Shown piece by piece: positions 1-12,700 of a stretch of 64,000 nucleotides of DNA; within the stretch, counting starts at the first letter, position 1; each line of letters begins with the position of its first letter. Position numbers and translations under genes: made by a program. The stretch comes from Norana najaformis (taxonomy: Eukaryota > Annelida > Clitellata > Crassiclitellata > Hormogastridae). The DNA lies in NCBI GenBank assembly GCA_964023275.1, contig OZ029916.1, positions 35,051,727 through 35,115,726 on the forward strand, read 5' to 3'. The notes beneath the pieces were generated by a model, which worked only from the letters and a program-made list of their open reading frames with translations, searched no databases and had not been told where the DNA came from.

Positions 1-62
1 ATACATATACATCCATACACACAATCATACATACATTCATACACACATCTACACATACATGA
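1..62. repeat. ATAC microsatellite
   Basis: Imperfect ATAC/ACAC repeats at the window edge, probably continuing to the left. Confidence 0.8.
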
Positions 63-299
63 CAGGCAACACTTTGTAATGTAATGTAACAGAAAATTTT
101 CATGGCACCTTCTAAGTATGAGGTATGTATGTCCCTGGCTTTATATACAGCATCCTTCAAGAACCTTAGAAGAGTGTTAAAATACCTCTTGAAGGTGTGA
201 AATAAAAACTGAAAATGGTGATAATGATGCAAATTCATAAGTTGCACCTTCTTTAGAAAAGGTGTGATATCCACATGGCTGACTGTTTAATAAAAAATA

Positions 300-380
300 A
301 TAATAATTAGTAACTTCAAATTCACAGGTGTCTAATGCACAAGGCATCAACCATCGGCACACCAAAGCCAAGCCGCACTA
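300..380 (-). repeat. LINE 3' UTR fragment (GGCATCAAC family)
   Basis: Contains GCACAAGGCATCAACCATCG, matching the 3' UTR of the LINE fragment at 48.2 kb. Confidence 0.5.
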
Positions 381-589
381 TCCAGGACAGTCCATGTTTC
401 AATGTCTTTGACAGGTTCTCAAAGGGCACTATATAAATATCCACTAGATTTTCTCAGATACAGTAATCATCTTAGAGGAGGTTTGAACATGCATAACATG
501 TTACAGATGAGCAATTAACCAGTAATCCAATATGTCACATATTTACTACCATGTAAACTAATGTAATATGAGCCAAACTTTTATAGCAC

Positions 590-830
590 TTTATACAGAA
601 TCTATGCACAGGGTAGGGAGAAGAGTAGCTGTCCCTTAAAGTAAACCAGACAGGCAGCCATGGGTTGGAAGTTTTAGCAACTTCATTTTCTCTCTGAGCC
701 TCGGCACGTAAGGGCAGGTAGTTAGTCCTTTTCCTTGTCATTCGACAATCTGACCGACGTTGTACAGTCGGGGTACTCATTTACAGCTTAGGGGCGCAAG
801 TGGAGCAAAAATCTTGCAGAGATCAGTCTG
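590..830 (-). mobile_element. SINE family A body without head
   Basis: Matches the body and 3' domain of the 33.2 kb SINE in reverse complement (GGCAGCCATGGGTTGG; GGGGCGCAAGTGGAGC). The 81-residue frame here is this repeat. Confidence 0.6.
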
Positions 831-1169
831 AACATATGCTGTGTAGACGTCCAGGTACAATACTTCTTAAACTACACATGTCAAATGGTGCAAACAGAAT
901 TAGTTAACACTAGTGTAGTATAGTGTAGTGCAGTGTAGTGCAGCGTGATGCAGCATAGTTTAGATTCTAAACCGTAGTGCAGAAAACTTTACTTACTCCT
1001 ACTGAGCTTGGTGAGATCATCTGAAAAGAATCATGACAAGTGAAATTCATGTACTTCCAGTGTAAATAGATAAATGCTTGTTTTTATAGTAAGTAAGTAA
1101 TGCATTTATTAACATGCCATATGTCCATCAGCTGTGAGAAAAGTCATAGGCGTGGGTGAGTAATGTAAA

Positions 1170-1625
1170 CAGGAAGACTAATCCAGATGGCTGGTGCAGA
1201 ACTGCTGACTCTTAAATGTTCCTGGTAATGAAATGTCTGCACCCACAACATTGACTGTTTTAAGTCTTCAATTGATTTAATTGATGAGGAAGTGCCAGTA
1301 CAATGACTTCAGACTTCTTTGGATTCAGGCACAGTTCGGTTGTAAGGAACCAGCAATGGACTGCTTCAGCACACAGTGTTAAGTTATTGGTGTCGGAGTA
1401 AATGTGAACGGGTGCTATACACAGTTGTGTGTCATCAGTATACTGGTGGTGACTGATGCCGTAAGGGGAAATGACACTGCTGATTGGAGCCACTTAAAGC
1501 GTGAAGAAGGAACGACCCTTGTGGGATGTACTATATGACGATAGACTACTGCTACCTTGATGATCCAACGCTCACATGTGGTGAAGGTCTGTCAGGTAAC
1601 TACGGATCCAATCAGGCACAAAAGG
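1170..1625 (-). mobile_element. LINE reverse-transcriptase fragment, CR1/L2-like
   Basis: Minus-strand translation gives VPDWIRSYLTD, then after frame damage VAPISSVISPYGISHHQYTDD and TQLCIA. This is the palm region of non-LTR reverse transcriptases, with the catalytic YxDD box as YTDD at 1431-1442. It is frameshifted and carries a stop, so it is a dead fragment. Confidence 0.8.
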
Positions 1626-2544
1626 CACTTCATAAATATCTCCAGATACACAGTCACTTTTTATGACACATCTCAGTGACAGCAGTTACATACAAAGCGG
1701 AGTTTCCCATGAAAAAGTGCTTCATAAATCTGAAACCTAAGGAAAAGCCTCAATTAAATAATTAACCAATGCTACACCTTACCTGATCTTCCATACCTAA
1801 CCTTCCCTACCTTTTCTTCACTTACCTAATTAGCTAGCACTCCATTTTCCTCATCATCCTAACGTCATCACTATATGCAGAGACTACAAAAGGTATATTA
1901 GCGAGTTCCAGTTGTCAGCTGAGAGGCCTTAAGAGGAGCTATACAAATGTTCTGTTACAATTACAGACCAGTGGCCAATTGCTAATGCGCTTATCTCAAC
2001 GGTTTGTGTTCAAACTTCAGTGCAAAATAGCCCATAAGTAAAGATTGTCCTGTTGTCAGATTGCTACTGTCATGTTTGTGCTTCAGTCAAAAAATCATTC
2101 AGTATGCATGAAATCACGAGCATCTCTGATGAGTTTCTCTTCAAGGGCACTACATAAATTTGTGATTACAAATACAAATCTATTTGCATGTATCTGTGTG
2201 TATGTATGTATGTGGCAGAAGATAGTAGACTGGATCACGACCTTGTGAACTAGAGATGACACTGGCGGGTAATAAATGAGCAGATTACCTTACCTTACAT
2301 TACCTGTACGTTTGCCGTCTTTCAATGGTTTCGATGCCGCCGACAGAGCCCGTATCTATTTACTTATTCTGATGGGCGAAACAATGCTTCTTCATTTCTG
2401 ATGGGGATTGGATTTCTCCAGGTCACTGGCAGTCGTGTTTAGTCTGCTCCCAAGTACCGACTGATCGACCGACCTACCGTACTCCTTCTCCCTACTCCTA
2501 CAGCTAAACTGACCCCGGCGCCGATTCATGAGAAGGTTGGGCAG

Positions 2545-2912
2545 AATGAATGATGATGATGAGGACGAGGTTGTGGAAAAGGGTGAGCATGGCGATATGG
2601 AGAAAGCTGATGAAGTCGAAGTTGATTAGATTAGAAACAAGAAAATTTTAACAATGATGATGATTCTGTTGATGAAGATGACGAGCAGGAGGAGGAGGAG
2701 AAGGAGAAGAAGGAGGATGTGGATGATGCTTTAAATTATGGTGATGTTGATCCAATGGAGGATGAAAAAGACGATGATGTTAAAGATGATAACGTGATGA
2801 TGATGACAACGACGATGATGATGAAAATGACGAAAAAGAAGATGCTGATGATGATGACGACGACGATGATGCTGACGATAACGACGATGAAGATGATGAT
2901 ACAGATGTGGAT
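2545..2912. repeat. GAT/GAC/GAG trinucleotide array
   Basis: Purine-rich imperfect trinucleotide repeats. The 115-residue Met/Asp/Lys-rich frame on the plus strand and its Ile/Val-rich mirror are artefacts of this array. Confidence 0.8.
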
Positions 2913-3062
2913 TAGAATGAAGATTATGATACTCACGCAGCTACTGGTGCAGCTGCCATTGGATGATTGGTTCCATAGTGAACAGCCTCTTGAACACTGT
3001 AAGACAAGACAGGATACCCATCAACACAAGTCTCAGTTGGCTCAACACCCTTGTTTGTTGGC

Positions 3063-3312
3063 CTAACCGCCAACTAACGGTGGCCCAGCACTACAGTCGG
3101 TTGGGGCAATCCCATAAGAAGTTGACCCACTCTTGGTAAAAAATCTTGCCCAACCCAAAAAATGTGGCCCAACCATGCACAACTTGATGTCGCCATACAC
3201 AGCAATATGTTGGTCCAACTTTAGCCCACCACCCAACACTAACTTTTTGGCCCAGCTGTGACCCGATAATGGCCCAATTCCAAAAGCTTTTAAGCCAACC
3301 AACGTTTAACAC
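3063..3312. repeat. Degenerate TTGGGCCA repeat block
   Basis: On the minus strand TTGGGCCA-like words (TTGGGCCATT, TGGGCCAAAA, GTTGGACCAA, GTTGGGCCAC, GTTGGGCAAG, AGTGGGTCAA, CTGGGCCACC) recur roughly every 20 bases over about 250 bp. The overlapping 79- and 73-residue frames follow from the repeat. Confidence 0.65.
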
Positions 3313-5150
3313 CTTGGCCCTACGATGGCCTCAAGACCCTCCTAAATAACAGCAAATAAGCAATAACCTTCTGCAAATTAAGGTAAGATAAAGTTTATTT
3401 ACCCGATACTTAGTTTCCCTTATACACGTTATTCCGGAAAGAAAAACTTGCCTTCTACACACTGTTCAAAATAAGAACAACTTGCCAGATGCCAAAGATT
3501 AAACTGTCAACAAGTGATAGTTGCAACTAGGCCTTAATGACCCAAATGGCATCTGATGTGCAACAGAAACTGCTTCCAATAAGCAACAATATTGATAAAC
3601 CAGCCACAATACCATTTGTAACGTAAAGTAATGAATTGTAAATAGCCATTTATATAACAATCCAATTTTCAGCAGCACTCAGAACTATCTGGAGGAACTA
3701 TCTGGGACAATGTAGGATGTTGCCCCAAAACAAGAACCTTCTCCCCAGTCACTTCAATTTACTGTCTTGTCCACAGAACAGCCTCAGGTGCATGCCCACA
3801 AATTCTACAGTTCATCAGAATCAAAATTATTTGTTCACAATGCCTCCCGCAGCTGTGCACAAAAAATTTTGCTGTTCTTAATTTTCAAATTGTCTTATCT
3901 CTGGCTTTGTTGCTAACACCATGGCCATCTTTTCTGTAGCTATGCTGATAAAACAAAGCGGTTGTTAATTTTCATGTTTCAAGTGGAAGTTTGGTGCTAT
4001 CGACAGGATGCTGGCAGGCACAAGGAAGTCAAATAAGGCAAAAACAAAAACAAATTCTTGAAATGAGTTCCTAAACAATTCAGCACAATTGGGCAAATGG
4101 AATGAAACAAATACAAAGTTAAACTTACTGCACACTTGTAAGACAAAAATTGACCTGAAAAAGATGACTTACTTGTTCCAACCTGCAGGTGACATTGCAT
4201 TCGTGCCTTTCAGAATTTTCTCTAAAATCCTAAAATGTTCAAAGAAAATTACAAAATGGCAAAACAGTAATTTAATATACACCATAAACTGATGTAAAAA
4301 GAATTTTCAAAACATAGGGTTTTGTTCACAAGTTCCTGAAGTGATTGCAACTAGCAAGGAAGCAATCCTGTTGCTGGACTGCCATACAGTGTTATACTTG
4401 CATTACAGCCAAACCATCCACTCACCTCAAGGCTGCTTCAAAGACCAATGTCATGGGATCACATGATAAATGAATCTATAACTTCTTTACCTCACTCCAG
4501 TAAGAGTAGCTCAACTTTAGATAAGGTACAGTGAAGTAATTTAAGGCATAGCAATACAAGCCTGTAAGGTAAAGCAATGTAAGGTAAGGCAATCATTTGA
4601 TCACATTTGTCATAAAGAGTTCTCAAAGTGGTTTGGAGGACATATCATTTCTGACCATGGACGCATGCACAGATTTTCTGACATGGTAGAGGCACGGGAT
4701 GCCAGAAGTTTCCAAGAGGCTGCAACAATTTACAGTTCATCACAAATTCCATTATTTACAGTTCATCACAAATTCCATTAACATGTCTGAATTACATGTT
4801 AATATGCTAACTGAATTTCTAATGAACTGGGGAACACAGTGGTAGCCCCCAGCTGTTCCTTTAAATTTTATGGCGGAGGGCAGTTCAAGGCACCCGAGGG
4901 CTAATGGTTCAGCTGGGGCAGTGGTGTAGCTGGTCAGAGGTCCTGGGGTCCAAACCCCCTAAGGCCAAGACCATTGCTCTTGGGATTCATGCTGTGTGGA
5001 TCCGATAAGATGTTGTAATTGACTTTTGACTTTGCTCTCTCAATGGATAAGATTGTTATACAGTAAAGAATTTATTTCAGACTGATTTCACAAACTCCAC
5101 TGCTGCACAAACATGTAGCTAAATGCGCACAACTTCCTATTAAATGCTTC
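3313..5150. other. No gene recognised
   Basis: AT-rich sequence with short frames only. A tRNA-like B box (GGTCCTGGGGTCCAAACC) near 4945 hints at an old SINE at about 4900-4990. Nothing else supportable. Confidence 0.5.
4728..4786. repeat. Short tandem duplication
   Basis: Two copies of a unit of about 28 bp (TTTACAGTTCATCACAAATT then CCATTA). Confidence 0.75.
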
Positions 5151-5930
5151 AAAAGGCATTGGCTTCTGGGCTCCGCCGCTGACCTTGCTATGGAAGCTTA
5201 CAGCGTTCCCCCAATCATTATAGGCTTCTATACCTCCTCCGTATTCATCCTGGTACTGGACGCCTTGGCCGCAGAAGTCGCCTACGCGCTGAGTTGGGGG
5301 CCACGAGTCTGCCTCCTCCGTAAAGCCACCGCTGAAGGAACGTGAACGCCAATTGAATGCGGGCTAGGCCACCATTCATCATAAAAATTTCGCACAGTGA
5401 CGCACTGGAATTTGAACGCCGAAAAAGGCCAATACGTTTTGGAATCGGTCACCTTTCACAGCCAAATGCACCGGATCGCAGCACTTCCACCGTTAACGGT
5501 GATGCGACGCAGCAGCACTTTGAACCGTTCCGCCGCAAAGGTCAGACGGGCTAACAGTGCAGACCATGGCAAGCTCCTGCAAGCGATTAAGAGATATAGG
5601 ACGCGCTAAACTGCGTAGTGAAAGCTTTTCGAATATGGACAGTCGTGACATTGATTCATGTGTTTGCGCAAGGAGTCGTCTACACATGTGCGGGCCATGG
5701 AAGAGGAATTTTTCTTAAAGCAACGAAAGATGGGAGCCATTAGCCCCCCGATACCCCAGCCATTAGCGCCCGATGCATGCAAGCAAGCATAGTGTTGGCT
5801 TCCGCGAAGAAATTTCGCATTAAGCGCCCCGCAACACAAGCAAATTTTCAAACACCAGTCGCGTTTACACACGTTTATTACCTGAAGCTGTTTATCTGTC
5901 GACGGTCTATCGGGGAGGTTATGTATGTGC
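5150..5930. other. GC- and CpG-richer segment, no gene recognised
   Basis: Clearly richer in CG dinucleotides than its surroundings (GAACGCCGAAAAAGG, GATGCGACGCAGCAG). Frames of 65-90 residues on both strands have no recognisable family. It could be an unrecognised exon or promoter of a gene to the left, or an old repeat. Confidence 0.4.
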
Positions 5931-6255
5931 GTCCGTACGTCTCGCTAGATCTCTGTCTCCCTGTCTCTTTCGGTATCTCGACCATTCACCTCGCTGCCTC
6001 CTGCATTGTCTCTGTCTTTCTGTCAGTCTCCTACCATTCAGTCTGTGGGTATGCCTACCTGTATGTACGCCTGCCTCTGTCTGTGTCTGCCTGTCTATAT
6101 CTCTCGGCTTATTTGTCTACCTGTCATTTTGTCCATCAGCTTCTGTCTGTTTATTTGTATGTCTGTCTGTTTACGCGTATGTCTGTCTGTCTATTTGTCA
6201 GTCAGTCAGTCAGTCTGTCTGTCTGTCTGTCTGCCTGTCTGTCTGTCAAGTAACC
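5930..6255. repeat. CTGT-rich pyrimidine microsatellite
   Basis: Imperfect TCTG/CTGT repeats, purest at 6190-6248. The Ser/Leu/Cys-rich frames on the plus strand are artefacts. Confidence 0.8.
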
Positions 6256-6599
6256 TGACTTATCTCAAGTTGATGTCAATGACACTGCAGCTGTCCATCG
6301 ACACATATGGCGGCTAACTAGACGAGCCACTTAACTATGATTTCTGTTCAGTCCTCATCACTTCTCCAGTCTTCCTCTTTTCCCATAACCAACAGCTCCG
6401 GCTAAATTAATCGCAACTAAAGCCAGTCGCACACTTACAACTGCGGTGCCTATGTGCTAACACTTTGCCCGGCCTTTCACCTCAACATCTGGGCTTCGAA
6501 TCCATGTGAAATCGAATCCGTGTGAAATCGACATTAAGCTATTTAATCTAATCTTATCCAATAACATCTATTGAGCCGTTATCATAGAACACAAGACAT

Positions 6600-6930
6600 C
6601 ATACGAACTTACAATCACTTCACCCCTTGCAATCTCTGCACAGGTCTTCAACTCAAAACTGAAAACACTCCTCTTCTGCAGATCCTATCCTGATTCCCCT
6701 TCTTCCCCTTACCTATCCCGCGTATCCAGTTCCAAACATCACCCATCATAGCCGTCTGACTGTCTACATGCCTGACTCTTGGATCTCGACCTGGAACCGA
6801 ACCATTCGTGCCTATCGATTTTGTTTTGACTAAGCCCCTGTGAATAAACTGGTTCCTGTGACTCGTCTTTCGTTGGGCACTGTATAAATCTCGAGCTTAG
6901 GATTATGATTATGATTACGATTACGAAACA
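6600..6930 (+). mobile_element. LINE 3' end with GATTAT/GATTAC tail
   Basis: A C-terminal coding remnant of the LKTLLFCRSYPDSP type is followed by a 3' UTR that recurs at many sites in the window (ATCGATTTTGTTTTGACTAA, then CTTTCGTTGGGC) and ends in repeated GATTAT/GATTAC units. It is 5'-truncated. Confidence 0.75.
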
Positions 6931-7639
6931 GTATCAAAAATCCTAATCCACTGCAGAAGTCTGGATAAGTTGAGCTTCGTAATTGGTACAGAAAGGTCGC
7001 GTCACATGAAATCGTAGTCGAAAATCCTAATCCGCTGGAGTAGCCTGGATAAGCCAAGTAAATTAATTCATATGGAAAGATTGTTCCACTGTTGGACTGT
7101 TGTTAAAAAGGTTAGGCTATGCATCTGTTTACACACCTCTGCAGAGACTTCAGAAGTCTGGTCCAAAATCTGAATTATCTGTTGGTTGAAGGTTAAACAA
7201 GACCACAGCAATCCAACAGCAGAACATCGTTTATACTTCCATTTAAATGCAGATAGTGGACTGAGTTATGTCCACTACACCCCATCTAAATCTGCCCATG
7301 TAGGGGTACATATTGGGTAAGTGATTACCTCACCCTAGGAATAATTTTGCTAGAACTTGGATCAGCCAATGATTCAGAGGTATGCTTCAGTTAGGTCAAC
7401 AAATGCACCTTCAAGAGGTTCCTATAGAAGGCACCATATAAACGCCCTGATACATTCAAATATATATACATACACACATACATACGTACTTACATACATA
7501 CATATGTACAACCATACATAAACTTAATGACACAAAAACTGTTTTCTTTTATGTTATGTCCATATATCTTTTTAAACAAACAACGCTTTCAACTGAACAA
7601 AGCTGCTAAATAGGAATTCATTATTTATTCAACTACATA

Positions 7640-7700
7640 TTTAGAGTGCCTTTGAGAGGTTCTTAAAAAGGTGCTACATAAATGTTGAGATACATACATA
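7640..7700 (+). repeat. GGTGCTACATAAAT short repeat (representative copy)
   Basis: TTTGAGAGGTTCTTAAAAAG then GTGCTACATAAATG and an ATAC tail. About fifteen diverged copies are scattered, for example near 405, 1625, 2135, 7430, 18660, 19345, 25760, 38460, 43760, 46750, 49490, 61000 and 62630. Confidence 0.65.
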
Positions 7701-8399
7701 TAAAATGCAGGCCTTGTGAACAGACAAGTTTGACGATGATGCAAGGCATGTTCTGAAATGCACAGAAGAAATGTACAATGTGTAAAAACATTGGTCGATT
7801 AAACACGCTTGTCCTGTTGCCAATGCTTTGTGGTCTATTTCCATTTCTATCACTGCGATATTCCACTCCATGTCACGGAAAGCCTTCTCCAGGTATGGGA
7901 TTAAACCATTGATGGTAAGATACCCTACCATCCTTCAGCCAAGCTCCTTTCCCAGCTAACAGAGGTGACAATGACAGTCACACAAAACAAGGCACATTGG
8001 ATTACTTTCTCTTCTTGTATCTGTATTAATTAAATCTGCCGCTCAAATGAAGTTTTCGGATCAAGTCAGGTCATATCATGACCCTGACCCTGGTAAGAAA
8101 TGACCTGAATTATTAACAATCTGCAAGAGGTGCATTACAAGGGAGGTAGTTCCTGTAAGTGATGGTAGAGTGCACTGGAAATTTTGGAATATATATGGAA
8201 CACAGGGCTAAGGAGATTCGCACCTCATCAGATGAGGTGTGAATCTGCCAATGACCCCAATGACCTTTTCACAAAATACCTGGTGGCGGCACTGATGGAA
8301 CCGCAGGCATGGTCAGTGGCAGGGTTCCCTCTAATTTTTTCCATCCTGTGCACACTGACCTGCCATGTGGGCAGCGATATTTGGAACCTGCACTACGAC

Positions 8400-8870
8400 C
8401 AAGGACAAGTTACGAAGAAGAGCAGTCTCTTAAGGCAGACAAAGAGAGGCAGCCATCAGTGTGATGTGTAGGCGACTTCAGTTTTCTTAGCCTATGAAGA
8501 AGATGCTCTTCAATAGATAATTTTAAATTAAAACTTAAGACTCATTTATTCTCTCAGTACTATAACTAATTATGTTGTAACGCGTCCTTTGAGTAAGACA
8601 TTGTTTTATTAAGGCGCGTTATAAATATAAGTTGTATTGTATTGTACTGTATGAGTGCAAGTGGCCAGCCCTCTCCCTCGTCGCCTGATCTTCCCACTGG
8701 CAGTGTATTGTCAGTGTACTCATCAGAGTTATGTTGGCTAGGGGCGCAAGTGGAGCCGAAATCTCGAATTAAATTTCCGCCCTGGCAGGGATTTGAATCC
8801 CCAACCTCACGACTGATAGTGCAGCATGCTAAACCATCAGAGTACCGTGCACCCCAGGACAAGTTAAACT
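8400..8870 (-). mobile_element. tRNA-derived SINE (family A), minus copy
   Basis: On the minus strand a tRNA-like head has an A-box-like TGATGGTTTAGCATGCTG and a B-box-like GGGGATTCAAATCCC (around 8788-8802). A body follows (CTTGCGCCCCTAGCCAAC) and the 3' end has AACGCGCC next to TTATAAATATAAG. A second body piece at 8400-8470 is another partial copy. The 98- and 81-residue frames here are repeat sequence. Confidence 0.75.
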
Positions 8871-9289
8871 TAGGCCTATATTGTTAGGCTGTCACTCATG
8901 TGCGGGGTCGACCATAAAGGATATCCGCAAAACATCTACTTTGGACTCTTTTCTATGTACCAAATTTAGATCCAGTCGTCCGCATATTTGGCATAAACCC
9001 CTCCCCTTGTCCGCATTTTGGTGACCCTCCTTCCGACTATCCGGACATCCTTAATGGACGCCCCCTTTGTGAGATTGCCAACGACCGGACATAGGACCCA
9101 GGTTGATTTCTTGCAATGCACGTCTATTGGGCCATAAAAGGCTGCACATTGATTCCTTGAGCATCTTTAAAATGTGCCTTTTATCTATATTATCGGCGTT
9201 TTATGACTGAATCAACACGAATTTTGTGTGTCCATTGTTGCTTTAAATAATCCAACTTTTAAATGTCTCATTGTTTCAACTGCGACAGT

Positions 9290-9710
9290 TTTCTGACCCA
9301 TCAGCCATGCCCCACCGCTTGTAATTTCTGCATCGGCCTTTCACTCAAAACTGAAAACATTCCTCTTTCACAGATCCGATTTATTATTTTATTTTATTTG
9401 TACAGAACACTTATATAGCGCCCCTTCAAGAAAACTACTCAGAAGCGCTCCCAAACCAACCTCGGTGAAAAAGAACAGAACCTATCCTGACACCCCTTCT
9501 TCCTCTTATCTCTCTCTCTCCTCTCCAACCCCAAACACCCCCCCATAGCTGCCACGCGGTCTCTCCGTCTGACTTTTGGATCTTGACCTGGAACCGAACC
9601 CTTTTGCCTATCGATTTTGTTTTGACTAAGTGCCTGTGAATAAGCTGGTTCCCGCGACGTGGCTTTCGTTGGGCGCTTTAGAAATCTCGGAATAACGATT
9701 ACGATTGTTT
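9290..9710 (+). mobile_element. LINE 3' end interrupted by a nested SINE
   Basis: Same LINE 3' end as at 6.6 kb (TTTCACTCAAAACTGAAAAC, later ATCGATTTTGTTTTGACTAA and a GATTACGATT tail). The sequence is broken at 9378-9474 by a smaller element with target-site duplication. Confidence 0.75.
9378..9474 (-). mobile_element. Short 5'-truncated SINE nested in a LINE
   Basis: 97 bp ending (on the minus strand) in GGGGCGCTATATAAG and an AAAT-rich tail. It is flanked by ACAGATCC (9370-9377) and ACAGAACC (9475-9482), a 7-of-8 target-site duplication, and it splits an otherwise continuous LINE 3' end. Confidence 0.7.
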
Positions 9711-12700
9711 ACCAGTGGTGAAATCGTCATGAGTGTCGGCTTTAGTAAAGGTCATGATATGTAAAAATTTCATTTAACATGTAACGGTTGGTTTTGTACT
9801 CATTTACAACAATTCATTCTAGATATATTCGTTCAGCAACTCTTTCTTAAATGTTGTTTAAGTTCTTTTCCTAGTCAAAAAGTTGCTGTTGGAAAATTTG
9901 CGATCAGGTATTCTATTTAATTGCAAACTGTCGAATACAAAGAGTGAAAACTAGTTTTTTCCAGCGAAGTCCATTATGCCATAAGAGTAAAAAACGACTT
10001 TCTGACTAGCAGTGTTATGAAAACAAAGGGCTACTTACAGTGCAGACCATTAAAATATAATATAATGAAATACTTGCGACCAGTTATTGGCGGTAGCAGG
10101 TATGGTTTGATCTCTGTATCATGGAGCATCCATACAGGTTATAGTTCAGAGCACAGACTGTGGGCACCGTAATGTAGTCAAATGTTTTCTGTGGACTTGA
10201 TGAATTTGATTGCTTGGAGCATACTTGACAACCTAGGCTTGCTCATATGCCGTATGGTTTCGCAACATAGGGCATGAAAACTTTGGTCTTTTTTGTGTAG
10301 GCTAAATATGGCAGCAGCTGTAACAATAAGCTAAATTTAACTTTGATACAACATGAATGATCACAAAATTGTGCCCTAGAAGAAAATTGCTGTGCACTGG
10401 AACACTGGTCAGAGGATAGTAATTGAAGAAAGACGTTAGAAAGAAGGAAAGGTGAGTGTTGGGGTGACCATAGTTGTAAACATGAAAAGATGGGTTAGAA
10501 GACACTAAAGACAGATAGTGGATAAGAAAGTCGAATTGAAGTGAATTTGAAAAGCAGCTTTGCAGGTAGTAGTGAGGTAGTTTCAAAGCGTTTTTTGGCT
10601 AACAAATGAGAGAATTGAAAGAAGCTATTCAAAATTCAACGACTGTTTTAAGTCCAGAACACATAAAAATCTAACCTTTTCCAAGCTCAAGGCCAGATGA
10701 CAGCAGGACACTGCCACAATTTTGAACCCAAGCTCACAGGACAAGAGGAAAATATTTGCTTCTCATCACACCTAACAACTTCTGCTTCATTTAAAACTTA
10801 TGGACGAGGCATCAACCGATGTTTGATCAATCCCTTCAGCAGCAAGTCAGAAAACCAGGCGATACGTCAGACAGAATCCAAATGTAGAGCTTAAGACAAG
10901 GATATAAGAACAGATTTCTAAAGACAGGATAAGAGATAAGCGCACGAACAGACGGTGAGGCGAAGTCAGAAGGAGGGATCCGCACTCGATCAGCTTATTA
11001 AGCGGAACAGATATATGTTCTAGATGTTTGGCGAATTTCACGTTTCGCCCATGTGTATAAATACTTTTGTCTGTTGGGCGAATCTATGGCATAATGTAAA
11101 TAAAAGTAGACTCTGCTGTACCATTATCGGTTTTAAGATATCCGCAAAGACAACAAAACACAATGGAAGCCGGAAAAGTGATGGCATGAGCCACATGTTG
11201 AAACCGGAACCGCAAGGACTTCCTAGAGAACCACTCGCCCTGCCGGCAGCCAGGCCAGATCAAACATCCTTACCACCAATATATGTTATTACGCTTGAGA
11301 ACCAATACCGGTAACCAAAATTCCAGTAACTACGATGCATAGAAACGCCCTAATGCCGTCTTTCGCAAGCACTTAAAACGTAGAAGCAGTTCTGTTGTGT
11401 CTCTGGAAATTGAACGGAATTTCAACACTGCGTCCTGGGTTTGAAATCTGGTGCATCACGTGAATTCCCTGACAGCATGTCCATAAACATTTGATGGAAC
11501 CCATATGGACCTAAACGAGTTCAATATACCCATATGGGTCCTATGGTGACATGCTGGCAGAGAAATTGAGAGATCTATTCTAACATAGGCCTAATGCATG
11601 AATCTGAATAATTATATCGTGCCTTATAAAAACCTCACAAAGGTGCTGAAAGTAACAGATCTAAAAACGTGCATTTTACAATAATCTGAAAATGTTTCTT
11701 GAGCTATTTGTGTAAGTAAAGTTCTAGTTTCGAAAGAAAATTCCATAGGGAATCTAATCTAATGTAATCTACCAGTAATGTAATCTAATGACTTCCACAG
11801 CATTTTATTATCATAATAACCAGGATTCAGTCGACGCTTGTTTCAAGTGAAACCATAGTCAAAAATCATAATCAACTGGAAAAGTCCAGTTGAAATCCAG
11901 TAGGTCTGGGAAGTCAGGCTACACAGTGGGTTAACAAGTTGAAACAAATGTAACTGTGCATGAGAAAACCCTCACAACGTCGGAACTGTAAGTTGTGAGA
12001 AACACATTCAGAAGGCGAGGAGGCATAAAAAGGGTCAAAAAGAGTTCTTTGTATGTTTATATTCCTTGAGCTATCAAAACTGTAAGTCTTTTTTTAAATC
12101 AGCTATCAAACTGTAAGTCTTTTTAGAGTTTTGCTGTCTAAGTACTTTCATTTTCAGTTTTATTATAATTGTAATTGTAAACACAACAATTTATACATCA
12201 TTGTCAGTAGCAAGCTACTTCAAGGGTGCTTTACAATGTCAAATGTCAATGCGCACAAGAGTCCAACAATAAATGATAAATGAACGATGTACAAAAGCAG
12301 AATCAAATGCTGATACTAAAGTTAGACAGTAAACAGAAAATTTTAACTGTTAGTAGATAATAGATGGGATCTCAAAAGTCTCTTGAAGACCAACACATTT
12401 TCGGCTTCTTGATGCCCCAACAAATACTTAATTTGCCATGTCTCCATGGTGTCATAATCAGAAGTCAAGTACATTCATTATTATGGGAACGATCAAGTCT
12501 TGTAAATATTCATCTTAATCAACTTTCTATGGAGACCTCAGTGATAAATGCCTGAGAGACGTATGAAGACGCTCCAATTTTCTATATTCATAAACATTCA
12601 TGACCCCAGGTACAGCAAATGAGGTCAGGTCACAATTATGGCCAACTTTAACTTGTGATTTCTCAACAAGTTGAAGGAAAAAATTTAAATTTTCTCCTAT

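Noticed and set aside
2719-3066. 115-residue Met/Asp/Lys-rich frame
   Set aside because: Trinucleotide array artefact; a matching Ile/Val-rich frame is open on the opposite strand.
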